A stretch of DNA of 64,000 nt from Syncephalastrum monosporum B8922 (lineage: Eukaryota; Mucoromycota; Mucoromycetes; Mucorales; Syncephalastraceae), in NCBI GenBank assembly GCA_000697355.1, contig JNEN01001232.1, positions 186,001 through 250,000 on the forward strand, in the 5' to 3' direction. Position numbers and translations under genes: made by a program. Shown one piece after another: positions 31,783-42,964 of the stretch; within the stretch, counting starts at the first letter, position 1, and every line of letters starts with the position of its first letter. The notes under the pieces are model-generated. The model had not been told where the DNA came from and searched no databases. It saw only the letters and a program-made list of their open reading frames with translations.

Positions 31783-34700
31783 CGTATGGTGGAAAAATAA
31801 GCTATCGAAATGGGAAGAAGGAGAGGGGGGATAGCTTAAAAAAGAAAAAAAAGAAAAATAGCTGGAAAAATTGTTCTCCGCACTTGTCCTTTTTATGCGA
31901 TATGCCGTCAGTAAGTATCACCATCGCACCATCTTGTTCTTCTGCCTGATACGCTTATTCTACGGGACAGCGTGAATATGTGTTTGCTTGTGTGTATCCC
32001 TCAGTAGATATCTGATTAAGCTAGCGGCTTGATTCTATCGGCTCGACGGGACAGGGACTTATTCGAAAGAAGAGAGGCGGTGAAGTGAGAGAAGAGAAAG
32101 GGGCTTTATCTGATGTAACAGGAACAAGAGCGAGAAGAAAAACGGGAGATACAATGGGTTCAATAAAAAGAGATCAAGATTAAACTAGCGAATCTAACCG
32201 GGTCTTTTTTATTATGGTATACAAACAGTAAAAAGATGTCCTCCTCGATGGTCAAGAGGTTTCCTCAGATGAAAGAGCTTAGGAGGAAGCATAGTCAGAG
32301 TGCAGTATCTTGAGATGATCTCCGAGCTATGGCAGTCAAGTCCGTTAACGCGCGCGCGAACGTGTAACTCACCTAAAAAATAAAAATCCAATCGAATTTC
32401 AGTCATCTGTAATACAGCAGCAGGTAGCTTAGTAAATCTTTTAGGTTACCAATTTTAGCTTTTTTGGTTCCTCAATCCACATCGTGATCTGCCAATTTAA
32501 TCGACAGAAATACAAAACGTTGTGGAATAGCATTGGCGATACATGACGCGTGATTTTGCCTTTTCTTCCCTGTTTGTAGTGAAGTCGTAGCATATCCCCC
32601 TTGAGTACATTGATTGCACCACGAATAGGTGATATAGATCGCAGCCAGCTTTTCGAGAGGAGTCCAAGCGACAGCATCAGAATGTGTCGAAATATCGCTA
32701 GTAGTATATTATGCTATACAATAATGTAAAAAAGCACGAAAAGCATGTGAAGTATCCCGGAGGCTGGCCAACCCTCTGGTGAATCTCATATCGTACGCAC
32801 CAGCTAATCTTGCTCATATTATGACACCCCGAACCGCTCAGGCCTAATCATCAAGTTTCAGTAAATATGAACACAGCCGTTAACTATATATACTACTACC
32901 TCTGAGGGCTAAGGTAATACTCCTAAATCACACTCTAAGGAAAGAAACAGCCAAACAGTTGCCAGCATTTTCGTACCTCGCTGTAAAGCTGCGCCTTGCA
33001 GCGTACGAAGACTTTTTTGCACGTGGCAGCAAAGTCACCGAAGGTACACCTCATCGAGCATTTGACCCAAAAAACGCTTTAGCATTTGAGTTGAAATTGG
33101 CCACTTCATTAAGAAAGAAGCTACCCCTTGGGGCAAGTATGGTTGGTATGTTGAAGTACTGTAGTTGGCTTTTTTACGGTCCGGGGTCGGAGTGCTTTCT
33201 TCCTTTCAGATCACTGCCAGAGAGTCGCGAGTAGCTGGTGGAACAGCCATAAATAATGTGTCAACGGGTTCATACACACCGAGTACTTTTGTAGCAAGCG
33301 ATCTTTAGGCGTCCTGAAAGGTCCTATAGTGGCAAGAGACAAAAGTGAGTACTGAACCAAACGAGTATGTCGGACCAGCAGTTGACCAATACCTTGCCAT
33401 CCCCTGCCCTTATATCTATGTAATACTGGTCGGCCTACACCATGGGACATCCGACCTTCAGGCGATGCGATCGTACATAACCTTTGCAGCATGCTTTTTC
33501 TGGCAAGTAATACGTCCTGAAGGTTAGGTTTAGTAGCCACCTCGATACAATTTTTGGAGTCGTGTTTGTCAGTCTTATTGACAACGAGGACAGTCATATT
33601 TACTCTTATTACTTTTTTCTAGTACAGCTGACCAAGTATTGAGCTGTTAGCCATCTGAAGACAAAGACCAAGAGCAAAACAATGGCAGTCATATATGTGA
33701 AGCCAAGGCTGGTTCTCTTATGAAAGACGCCAAACGCTGACGCGCCAAAATTTATATTACATTGAAGCCAAGAAGATATCGCTTTTAGCATTGTGCTTAA
33801 TCCGTCGTCAGCGATATTTCATTACGGCTCGGATAGCCGAAAGGGTTTCTTGATGCTGCCTGCCAGCATTTGTGTTCTACGTTGCGGAAATCGAATTTTC
33901 TGGTCCTGTGCCTCGGGCAGATGGAAGTACGCAGTGCGCCACACCTGTTTCGAGCGGTACGTATAAACACCCTTTTGTTTGTTTGCATAAAACCTCGTCC
34001 ATGAAATCATTTTCTTCATGTTTTCATTTTTCATGCTTTTTGGCGGAGCATTGAGTTCAATTGGTGTATATCAAATTCCACGAGCGAGTTTCCCATGTGT
34101 TTTTTTTCTTCCACCCATGAAGTGGTGGTGCCAGGTATGTAATTCTAGTAGAGAGTACGTGGTATGAAACACGCTTCCTGTGAATATGACTGTGTGCATG
34201 GGCAAATGACCAGGAATCAGATTATTGTGTTCTTTGTTTCTCTCTTTTTCCGTCCAAGATGCTTCTAGAAGAGCACAAATTTGTCTAATTCATGGCGATT
34301 TTCTCTTTGGTCCTGTTTTATATGTGAGACTCAGCCTCGCTTGCGATGACTCATCAGAGCCGTCTCATTGTTCTTGCATTGCGTTGGCACCGTCACCGCA
34401 GCAACAACGCAGCATGTGTGCAGTATTCATAAGCTTATATACACGGTATCCGGTCGTGGATGGGAGTGACTAGAAAAGCAGACTGTGTGTGCACACACGT
34501 CATGCCAGTAAGGTACACTTTAATTTTATGGTGAAGAAGTCAGTGAAATGGGGAAAAGTGAGAAGTAGTGAGCAAAGCAAAAAATAGAAGAGTCAAGGGC
34601 ACAAGTAGAGAGTATATATTTAGATGGGAAAACAAAGACCCATTCGAATGTGAATATCGAGTGGGGGGCGAACCGACTGACTTGAATTTAGAGTGAGTTG

Positions 34701-34960
34701 TGGAAGTCGTCACAAAGAAAGAAAAGAAGAAAGAAAAGCGAACTGTATACGTTGTCCATATCCAACCGCTGTATACGCAGTTAAAACTCCCAGTATATAC
34801 CGGACTGGACTCTGTCTCCCGTATCGACTTTGAACTGACCGGTCTTCCACTCTCTCTTGTCTCCTTTTTTATTTGTCACCTTTTTATTTTCCCTCTCTTC
34901 TTCTTTTTCCTTCTTCTCTCTTAACATTTATTCAACGTTATCATCTCACGATTGTTAAGA
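31783..34960. other. Gene-poor accessory spacer with one unexplained open frame
   Basis: About 3.2 kb without a supported gene. The ends are the ALO1 promoter and the BAG6-like gene promoter (CT-rich at 34850-34925). Inside, 32884-33234 on the plus strand is open for 116 codons without an ATG until late. It reads protein-like ('RKETAKQLPAFSYLAVKLRL', 'SKVTEGTPHRAFDPKNALAF'). I do not recognise it; it may be an exon or a remnant. Confidence 0.35.
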
Positions 34961-36901
34961 ATGGACCCACCATCAGAAGAGAGACAAGACAACAACGAGC
35001 TTGTAATGGCTCTCAATGTGAAATCGCTGGAACAGCAAACACGTGCAGTCCATGTCGCCCGGGATGCATCTGTACTCGACCTCAAGCTGGCAGTCCAGAG
35101 TGTCTTTGAAGTCGACAGTGAACGGCAGCGTCTCATTTTCCAAGGCAAAGTACTCAAGGACGAGAAACAGCTTGCTGATTACGGTAAGTCATCCAAAGAT
35201 TGAACCAGAAACGCATGGATGACTTATGTGCAATACAGACAATCTCGACAACGGCAAGGTGATCCACCTGGTCGTGCGTCCTGACGATGCACCACGCAAC
35301 CCACAGAACGGTAATTTAAAACGATGATATCATCCGATAGAGCTAGTACTCACCATTCATCACTCGTCCACTATGCGACGGTGCAATTCTACCATGTCTA
35401 GATGAACCACGGTCGCAGCGTTCGTACAACCGGCGATCCACCATGCGTGGCCTGCCCCGGTGGTTTCCAGGTTTTGGCAGTGGCAACGGTGGTGCAACAA
35501 CCGGCGGTGCGAATGGTCGCTATCCGCTCGTGGAAGGCTACACACTCATCACCCTCGACGTCGGCGAACCTGGCGCAGTACGTTCTCCATTCAATCCAAT
35601 CATTGGATCACTCACCCGTACGCTTATACGCTTTTATACTCACCTACATTCCTCGTATGATTCTATTAGAACATGTCATCCATGATGAACAGTCTGACAT
35701 CATCCTTGGATCCCATCTTCAGTAGCTTCGGCACCCCCCACCCGCGCTCCACCGAAGCCCGCGCCTCGATTGTAAGTAGATACTATAGCCGCAGACCGTA
35801 TGTATAGGGTGCATGAGACAGATGGTCTAAACCATGCCATGATTATCCATGTAGAACACCCAATCGCCTCTGGGCTCGCGGACGTCCTCCAACGAATCGA
35901 ACCAACGCTCGTCTCTGTCAGAACACTCGCTCAGCCCACCTACGTCCGATCGTATTCTCTCTGATCTCGGCTTCCCGCCTGCCGCGTCCGATCGCTCCAG
36001 CACCACCACCAGCGTTCCCTTTCCGGTATGTCACATCAAACATGGAAGAAGAAAGTGATTGTTGCTCATCTATCGTCAATGACGCAGCCATCGGTTGAAG
36101 TACGCTTGATCCGCACCATGAGCTGCATCCGCAATATACGCGCCTTGCTCGACGCCTCTCCAGACCAACGTAGGCTACCACAATGAAATAGCATGCATGA
36201 CTTTTTTTTTTATGCTCACACGTCATTTCCATGTATCCATAGTGGGCGGCATTGCGACCGCGACCTCCACCTCGGCCGAACAAACGCAAGAGATCCGGCA
36301 GCGCCTGCGAAGCGCCAACAACGATCAGCCAGCGGCAGTGGGCATGGTCCTTGACGAATTGGCCGATTTAATGGACGACGTCGGCCCTCGGCTGCGCGAC
36401 GTCGCGCGCGAACTCCGGAGCGGCGACCGTGTGCCGAACGGCGATGAAAACGTACAACTCTACCGACGCGTGCTCCGGTCGGCGCGGGTCGTGCAAGGCA
36501 TGAGCCTCGTCAACCATTTTCTGGGATCGGTCCTGGCTGCGGCCGACGTCAGCCCCCGCAACAGAACGAGCGCCAACACGAACAGCTCTCAACGAGCGAC
36601 GACACGTACAAACGCAACCCGAGAAGACGAACAGCAGCAGACGCAGACACAGACACAGGCACAGGCACAGGCACAAACACAGGCACAAGAACGTCGTCCG
36701 TCGTCGACAGACACACCCGCCCACGATGACGCAACCCAACCAGCAAAGGAGCAACCGAAGGAAGAAGCGGCGAAGGCCGAGGAGAAGATGCAGCCAAACC
36801 AGGGACGAAAACGGTCTGCGACGGAATCCGACGCAGGATCGTCTTCCAGTCCTAACAAAGCATCGCGGACAAACGACAAGGGCAAAGGTCGAGAAAAATA
36901 G
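34961..36901 (+). CDS. Ubiquitin-like-domain protein, BAG6/Scythe-like
   Basis: Seven exons (34961-35183, 35239-35310, 35402-35577, 35670-35771, 35855-36025, 36088-36169, 36243-36901) give 494 residues. An N-terminal ubiquitin-like fold (~14-92) contains 'RLIFQGKVLKDEKQLADY' and 'VIHLVVRPDDAP'. A Gly/Ser/Pro-rich middle follows. Near residues 275-370 the segment 'QEIRQRLRSANND', 'DELADLMDDVGPRLRDVARE' resembles the conserved helical region of metazoan BAG6. The C-terminus has a Gln-Thr/Gln-Ala repeat, then Lys/Glu-rich text with a KRSATESD-type basic patch and terminal 'KGKGREK'. BAG6 proteins chaperone tail-anchored and misfolded proteins; no BAG domain is evident, so that role is inferred. 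Start is the ATG at 34961. Confidence 0.75.
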
Positions 36902-37259
36902 ACCCGAATAGACCCTAAGAGAACGTTCGCCTTTTTTTTTTTCTCCCCGTGTATACCAAGCGAATCCCTTTAAGAACAAATCTCACAGTCTCTCTGTCTC
37001 TGTCTTTGTCTGTTGTGTCAGGCGCAGCATGCTGCACTACACCCGTACAATCGACGGATACACTTCTTCTTCGCGCAACACCCCTTCCCCATACACACAC
37101 ACACACAAGCTCCACACCATCGCACACACACATTAACACACACTCATACAAAACGAAAAACATGTACAAATGGATCCTCCACCCTCTCCTAATATTTGGA
37201 TGGTTTTATTGTGTTTTTTTAAATTATTTTGTACTGTCTTTATTTTCTGTCGATCTACT
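36902..37259. other. Convergent 3' spacer
   Basis: 358 bp between the stops of the BAG6-like gene (+) and CWC27 (-). It contains T10 near 36932 and CA-rich simple sequence at 37088-37140; no gene. Confidence 0.6.
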
Positions 37260-39252
37260 CTATCGACGTCGTTCCCGTGAATCCCTGCGCCGACGACGTT
37301 CATAGTCATCATCGTCTCGGTGTCTCCGAGAAGAGGAGGACGACGAGGCATACCGATCACGATCGCCTCTGCTGCCTCGATCTCTGTCATCACGACGCCG
37401 CCGGTCGTCCCGACGTCCACGGTCGTCCTCGTCTCGCCGCCGACTCTCGCCGGACCATTCTCCCCTCTTTTTCTCTTTCTCTTGTGCTTGGTGTCTCGGG
37501 TCAATTACGAGATAGTCATCGACCGACTCGTTGCGTTGCATGAGATCCTTGCCCTTGTGGTCCTTTTCAGCCACGAAACTGTGACCCATCCATGCATTGT
37601 CCAGGATCTCTTCTTCTTCGTGTTCTTCTTGGGCGGCATGACAGGATTCGCACCCTGGCACGTGATGGAGCGCACATGGCGCTTGTTCTTTTTTCGGGGG
37701 TGGCTCGACGGCTTGGGTGGAGGACAGTTTTTGTTGGAAGGCAAAGAACCGGGACATGGTCTATGCATGGGAGTACGCAGTGTCAGTGAACCATCTTCCA
37801 TGTGTACGCGTATGTATGCATATATTCTGTATTGCTTTTACCTCATCATCTGCTTTTCTGCCCTGACGCTTGCGCGCCTTGACACCGCCAATCATGGCCT
37901 TGCCGGACTTCATGTACTTTTCGCGCTCTTCGCGCACCACCGAGACTTTCTTCTTGACAGGCTGCGGTTGTTCGGGTTCTTCTTGGCCAATATTTTTAAT
38001 CTCGGCCTTGAGACGTTCGATCTCGGTCTTGTGGGACCTAAAAGGTAGATTCGATCCATGAGCCCTTTCCTTCTTCCTCTCTTCCATGCTAGCGAATGAA
38101 CTTACTTGGGTTGCTCAGGCACGGATGGCTGAGCGGGTATGACCGACTCCTTGGGTTTCTCTTTTTTTTCCTCCTTGCGCTTCTCCTCGTCTGCCACCGG
38201 TGGCGCTTGGGATCGTATGCTTTCCCCCGTGGTGCTCTTGATAGACGAAGACGGCGGTGGCGGCGGCGGCGGCGGTGGAGGGGTGGACTTTGTCTTTTTC
38301 CGTTTCTTCGTCTCGGGGCCTTCCGGCACATCTTCCGCCGCGGCCTCCTCACCAAAGGAAAGCAGGTTTAGCTGCTTGCGTCCCTTCTTCTTTTTCTGTG
38401 CCTCCTCTTCCTGCTGCTTGGCCTTTTGCATCTCGAGTTTGCGGGCATATTCCTTTTCGCGGCGCGAGATACGGGGCACGATATCGTCGAAAGGATTCAG
38501 GGCAATCTCGGTCGTCTTGATCTTGGGCGGGTACAGCGGTCGTTCGTTGTCATCGATCTCCATCTCGGCCATCTTGAGCACATTAAACACCGTATCACCT
38601 GCCACCTAGCAGAGAAAAGAATAAGAAAAAAAGAAAAAAAAAGAACGAGAGGAGTAAGTTTGAGGGAGTGGTGTGTGTGCGCAGCATGGCAGATGTCAAT
38701 AGGGTCTCACTTACGCGTCCAAACAGGGTATGCGTCTTGTCCAGTTCGTCGGCGCGGTCGAGGGTGATGAAGAACTGACTGCCATTGTCCTCGCCGGTGT
38801 TGGCCATGCCGACCAGACCACGTCGGTTGAACCGCAGTCGAGAATGGTACTCGTTCGGAAACTCGCCTTCTTGCTCATAAATCGACTCGCCGCCTAGCCC
38901 CGGTCAGAGGACACAGATCGCGGTCAGAACGATGGCCCGATCTCGTTTGCGTGTATCTTTTGACTCACCAAACCCTGTGCCGGTGGGATCGCCGCCTTGG
39001 ATAATGAAGCCCGGGACGATGCGATGGAAGATGGTATTGTCATAGTAGCCCTCCATGCAGAGCTGAATGAAGTTGCGCGCGGCCTTGGGCGTCTCTTTGC
39101 CCCACAGTTCAATCTCAATGTCACCTGCGGTCGTGTGCAGGATCACCTTGGCACTGCAATAGAATAGAGAAGAGACAGTATGAGCGCAGATCTACCGAGT
39201 GCCTTTAATATGCTTACTTTGTGTGGGGCTCAAGCGCATAGATATTTGACAT
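37260..39252 (-). CDS. CWC27: Spliceosome-associated cyclophilin-like protein Cwc27
   Basis: Cyclophilin-fold protein of the activated spliceosome. Six exons (39218-39252, 38969-39153, 38715-38893, 38106-38605, 37842-38037, 37260-37760) give 531 residues (human about 472). The cyclophilin domain (~1-175) opens 'MSNIYALEPHTNAKVILHTT' and has 'FHRIVPGFIIQGGDPTGTGF' and 'NGSQFFITLDRADELDKTHT'. The position of the cyclosporin-binding Trp of cyclophilin A is Glu (ADEL), the hallmark of CWC27, which is thought to lack isomerase activity. The tail is charged: poly-Pro, Lys/Glu coiled coil, 'LDNAWMGHSFVAEKD' and a C-terminal Arg/Asp/Ser region typical of splicing factors. It shares a 269-bp divergent promoter region with VPS23. 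Confidence 0.93.
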
Positions 39253-39521
39253 GACGCGAGAGTTGCAGAGAGAGAGAGAGAGAGAGAGAGAAAGAAAAAG
39301 GAAATAAAAAAAGAATTAGAAGCGACTGCACATATAGAGCATATAATGTACATACAGTATCTGTCTTTTTTTTTTTTTTTTTTTTTTTTGCGCGTGCGGC
39401 ACTTTAACAGTAGCGGGCATCTGTGTACAATTCTGCAGGTCTGGTGGGTTGTCTGCTAGAGTAGAGCTGTTCCCGTGTTATTCTTATTTTACTACTTCTT
39501 GGTATAATTTCGTCATTCTGA
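39253..39521. promoter_or_regulatory. Shared divergent promoter of CWC27 and VPS23
   Basis: Only 269 bp separate the two start codons. It contains a (GA)n tract at about 39269-39291 on the CWC27 side and a T24 run at 39366-39389, a likely nucleosome-excluding poly(dA:dT) element. No TATA box was identified with confidence. Confidence 0.55.
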
Positions 39522-41433
39522 ATGGACATCAAGAGCTGGCTGCGTACCGTCTTACAGCACGCAAGTATTCATACTCTAGAGGCTGCCTGGTCTAGTGACG
39601 CCGTCTAATGTCTCGTTGTCTCTGAGATAGTACTCTGAACCGGACCGCACGTTTCGAGATGTAGACGCCGTGCTGCAAATGTACGTTTCGCTCAAACCCA
39701 AGATGGATACCTACAGTAAGTGAGAGTTCTCAGCTTCGGACGAGGTCTGACAACGGCATGTAGCGTACAATGACGGTCATACACAGCTGTTGCTTTGTTT
39801 GCACGGCACGGTGCCCATCACGTACCGCTCTATACCATACAATATCCCCGTTGCGTTCTGGATCCCCAGCGAATATCCACAGCACCCGCCCATCCCCTAC
39901 GTCAAACCCACCGCCAACATGCTCGTACGGGAAGGCAAACACGTCGACAAAAGTGGTCTGTGCTATCACCCTTACCGCTCCTCCTGGGTCGAAAATGTCA
40001 ATGTAAAGCAGGGAAAGAGAAAGGCCTTGGCATCTGAAGCCTGCAATTCATGAGAATAAGCCCCCACTCATTATTGTATACCTCACGAGAGTAGAAACAC
40101 AACCTGCTCGAGCTTGTGGCCATCCTGCAGCAAGTCTTTGGGCAGGAACCACCGGTCTACACCAAACCATCCTCCACGACCATCCTATCACAGCAGCCCA
40201 AGATGGACCCGCACCACCATCACCACCACCACCAGCTCCACCATCCGCAGGGCACACCTCCGCCACCGCCACCGCCGCCGCTCTCTTCTACCTCGACGCC
40301 CTCCAAACGCTACTCGCCCTCCACCACGCCCGATAACAGCTCGCCGCGATGGACCGGGGACGGCACCGCGTATTACAACATACACCAAGGCTTGGCAGTA
40401 AGTCTCCACCCCCCCCCCAAAAAAAAAGAACCTCAAAAAACGAGATTGGCTTATACATTCGATGCATTCGATGCATTCTATTGCCTGTACGCTGACGCTA
40501 TGCTTATCTTGGATCATGCTAGGCCATGTCATTGAGCCCTGTGTCATACTCGCCTGCCACCACCACAACGCCGCCACCGCCACCGCCGCCGCCGCCTCTG
40601 CCCACCACCTCCGCGAGCAAATCCTCCTCGCTGCCCATCACGACGCCATCGCCCACACATCACCCGCCCGCTCCGAACGGGGCCCCGGGCTCGCCCGCCT
40701 CGGCCGGGCACCTCACGCTCAATGCGCCGCATGAGCAACTCTACCGTAAGGTCGCCGAGCGCATGCAGCTCTTCAACATGAATCTCTCCAACGAGATGGA
40801 TCACCTCCTCATGGTCAACCGCAGCCTCAACGACGGCGAGGCCCGCATCGACCAGGAATACCAGACCCTGAACGCGTATGCCCACCATTTACGCAAAAAC
40901 ATCGATATTCTCAAGGAGCGCAATCGCGCCATCGAGGAGGTCACGCAGACCGTCAATGCCATGCCGGATATCCGCGTTGACGAGGAGCTGTGCGGGACAA
41001 CCGTCGTGCATAATCAGTAAGTTGGAACAGTCAATCCTTGGTTGCTCTGTGTGTGTGTGTGTGTGTGATGTTGACAGAGAGAGAGACAGAGAGAGAGAGA
41101 GATGCTCAATGGCGATGTTCTATAGAATGTTTGATCTCGTCGCGGACGACAATGCGATTGTCGACACGATCTACTTCCTGGGCAAGGCGCTCAACTCGGA
41201 GCGCATTGATCTAGTGACATTCATGAAGGCAAGTGGACAAGGAGAAAAAAAAAAAGAAAGAGAATAGAGGAGCTGAGCTGACATGGTATATATATATATA
41301 TACATATATGCATATGTATGTGTGTATTTGTATCATCATCTAGTGTACACGCACCCTGGCAAGGGAACAGTTCATGAAACGCGCGCTACTCAAAAAGATT
41401 ACAGACGCGTCGGTCCCGTCTACAACGTTATAA
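39522..41433 (+). CDS. VPS23: ESCRT-I subunit Vps23/TSG101
   Basis: Recruits ubiquitinated cargo to endosomes within ESCRT-I. Seven exons (39522-39560, 39631-39715, 39764-40002, 40095-40397, 40523-41016, 41126-41228, 41344-41433) give 450 residues. The UEV domain (~1-143) has 'YNIPVAFWIPSEYPQHPPIP' and 'LCYHPYRSSWVENV' and, as expected for a UEV, no catalytic Cys. A Pro/His-rich linker includes runs of His and Pro. A coiled-coil stalk (~300-375, 'RMQLFNMNLSNEMDHLLMVN') precedes the C-terminal steadiness box ('ADDNAIVDTIYFLGKALNSE', 'LAREQFMKRALLKKI'). Two introns (39561-39630 and 41229-41343) start with GC, not GT; the GT alternatives break the conserved protein. It converges on MDM12 with 220 bp between the stops. 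Confidence 0.93.
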
Positions 41434-41653
41434 ATAAAAGAAAGAAAACAAAACGAAACGAAACGAAGCGAAATATGAAAGAAGAAAAAAAGGTAGTAGT
41501 GGGATGATAAGGTAAGGGATGAGTAGGGATGAGAACCGGAAGAGAGGGGATTCGGACGAGGAAGAGGGGGGGGAGGTGGTGGGCGGGACGGGGCCAGGAG
41601 GAGGAGGAGGAGGAGGAGGTATGTAATACGGGTCTTGTCTGTGTTTCTTATTT

Positions 41654-42964
41654 TTAGTCGAGTTGGATGCACTGGTAACTGGGAAACACGAGCTCGTCAT
41701 CGAGCATCTTGCGGAGCTGGTCGACAATGAACTTTTCAATCTTGCCCACGTTCTTGAGGACCTGCTTCTGCTTGTCACCGACAATGGACTCGATGTGGAC
41801 GTCGCGGAGCAGACTCTCGAGGCCGCTAGCATGGGCCATGTCCTCAGGCTCCAGCATCGAAACACAGACACGGTCCATACTCTTGATGTAGGCGACGACG
41901 GCAGTGGCTTCAAACTCGACGCTGCGCACGCAGAGCTGGATGGGTAGGCTCATGAACATCATGGACGGGTAGTTCATGCGCAGCTCGGTGAGGAGGGTCA
42001 TGCTCATGTCTCCCTTGTACGATATCAGAAGGGAGGCCTGGAAATCGAGCTCACGTGCGTTCGGTGAGGGTGAAGCCGGGTCCTCTTCCGCAACCGAGGA
42101 CGGTTTGGGCTCTTTCTTGCTCGGCTCGCCATCCTCCTCGTCGATCCAGTCCTGGACAGCGACGGGGGCGGTGTGGGCCGCGGGTGGCGAAAACGGCGGA
42201 AAGTAGTGATAGTCTGGATGAAAGGACGGGTGCTGGGGCGCGACAAAGGGTGAGCGATGAAAGGGGTGCATCAGGTTGAAGCGGTGCTGCTGTTGTTGCT
42301 GCTGCGAAAGCGGGTTGGTGTACATCCTGGCAGGATACGGGTACGTTGGCTCACTCTCGCCCGATGAAAATGGGGTGCGAAAGTCCATCATCATCATGGA
42401 TGGGGGCGTCGAGGAGGGTCTACCCCTCCGCATCGCTCCTTCTCCCAGTGCTCCTGTTCCTGCTCCTGCTCCTGCTGCTGTTGGTGTTGGTGTTGGTGTT
42501 GCTGATGCTCCTGATACAGACGCGGATGCGGATGCGGATGCGGATGCGGACGTGACCGAGCCTGCTGCTGTCCCAACGGGTCCGTGTCCTCCCTGGGTAC
42601 TCGCGATCGTCGACCGGGCCAGGGAAGGCGCGCTCGTTGCGACCGAGTGTCGACTGTTGCGCTCGCTCTCGGCCTTCTTCTCTTGCCTAAGGTTCTGTCC
42701 TACATCCTCCTGCGCCCGGACATCGTTGTCGTCGTCTTCTTCGTCTTCCTCCTCGACAGGATCGGGCTCGTAGAACTCGGGAAACGGGTCAGTGATATCG
42801 GTGATTTCAATACTGGGCGTGACATTGCCCCAATCAAAGGCAGTGACTTCAATGTCGCCTATAAACGCCGGCTTGCCGATGCTCTTGAAATGGCGGTTCA
42901 GAAAGTTTTTGACATGCACGGTCAGACCTTGATCCAGCTTGGACCACTCAATGTCGAGTGACAT
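41654..42964 (-). CDS. MDM12: ERMES subunit Mdm12
   Basis: Part of the ER-mitochondria encounter structure, which tethers the two organelles and carries phospholipids through SMP domains. Intronless, 436 residues. It begins with the diagnostic 'MSLDIEWSKLDQGL' and 'GNVTPSIEITDITDPFPEFY'; ATG 42964 is fixed by that match, although the frame stays open upstream. The C-terminal SMP half has 'LLTELRMNYPSMMFMSLPIQ', 'VCVSMLEPEDM' and 'KNVGKIEKFIVDQLRKMLDD'. Between them (~75-280) is a long low-complexity insert (Ser-Ala, Thr-Pro, Ala-Gly, Gln and Met runs), as in other fungal Mdm12 proteins but particularly repetitive here. Confidence 0.93.
   Translation of the reverse strand: MSLDIEWSKLDQGLTVHVKNFLNRHFKSIGKPAFIGDIEVTAFDWGNVTPSIEITDITDPFPEFYEPDPVEEEDEEDDDNDVRAQEDVGQNLRQEKKAESERNSRHSVATSAPSLARSTIASTQGGHGPVGTAAGSVTSASASASASASVSGASATPTPTPTAAGAGAGTGALGEGAMRRGRPSSTPPSMMMMDFRTPFSSGESEPTYPYPARMYTNPLSQQQQQQHRFNLMHPFHRSPFVAPQHPSFHPDYHYFPPFSPPAAHTAPVAVQDWIDEEDGEPSKKEPKPSSVAEEDPASPSPNARELDFQASLLISYKGDMSMTLLTELRMNYPSMMFMSLPIQLCVRSVEFEATAVVAYIKSMDRVCVSMLEPEDMAHASGLESLLRDVHIESIVGDKQKQVLKNVGKIEKFIVDQLRKMLDDELVFPSYQCIQLD

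Noticed and set aside
36368..36979. 203-codon minus-strand open frame, rich in Cys/Leu/Val
   Set aside because: Antisense of the CAG/ACA-rich 3' exon of the BAG6-like gene.
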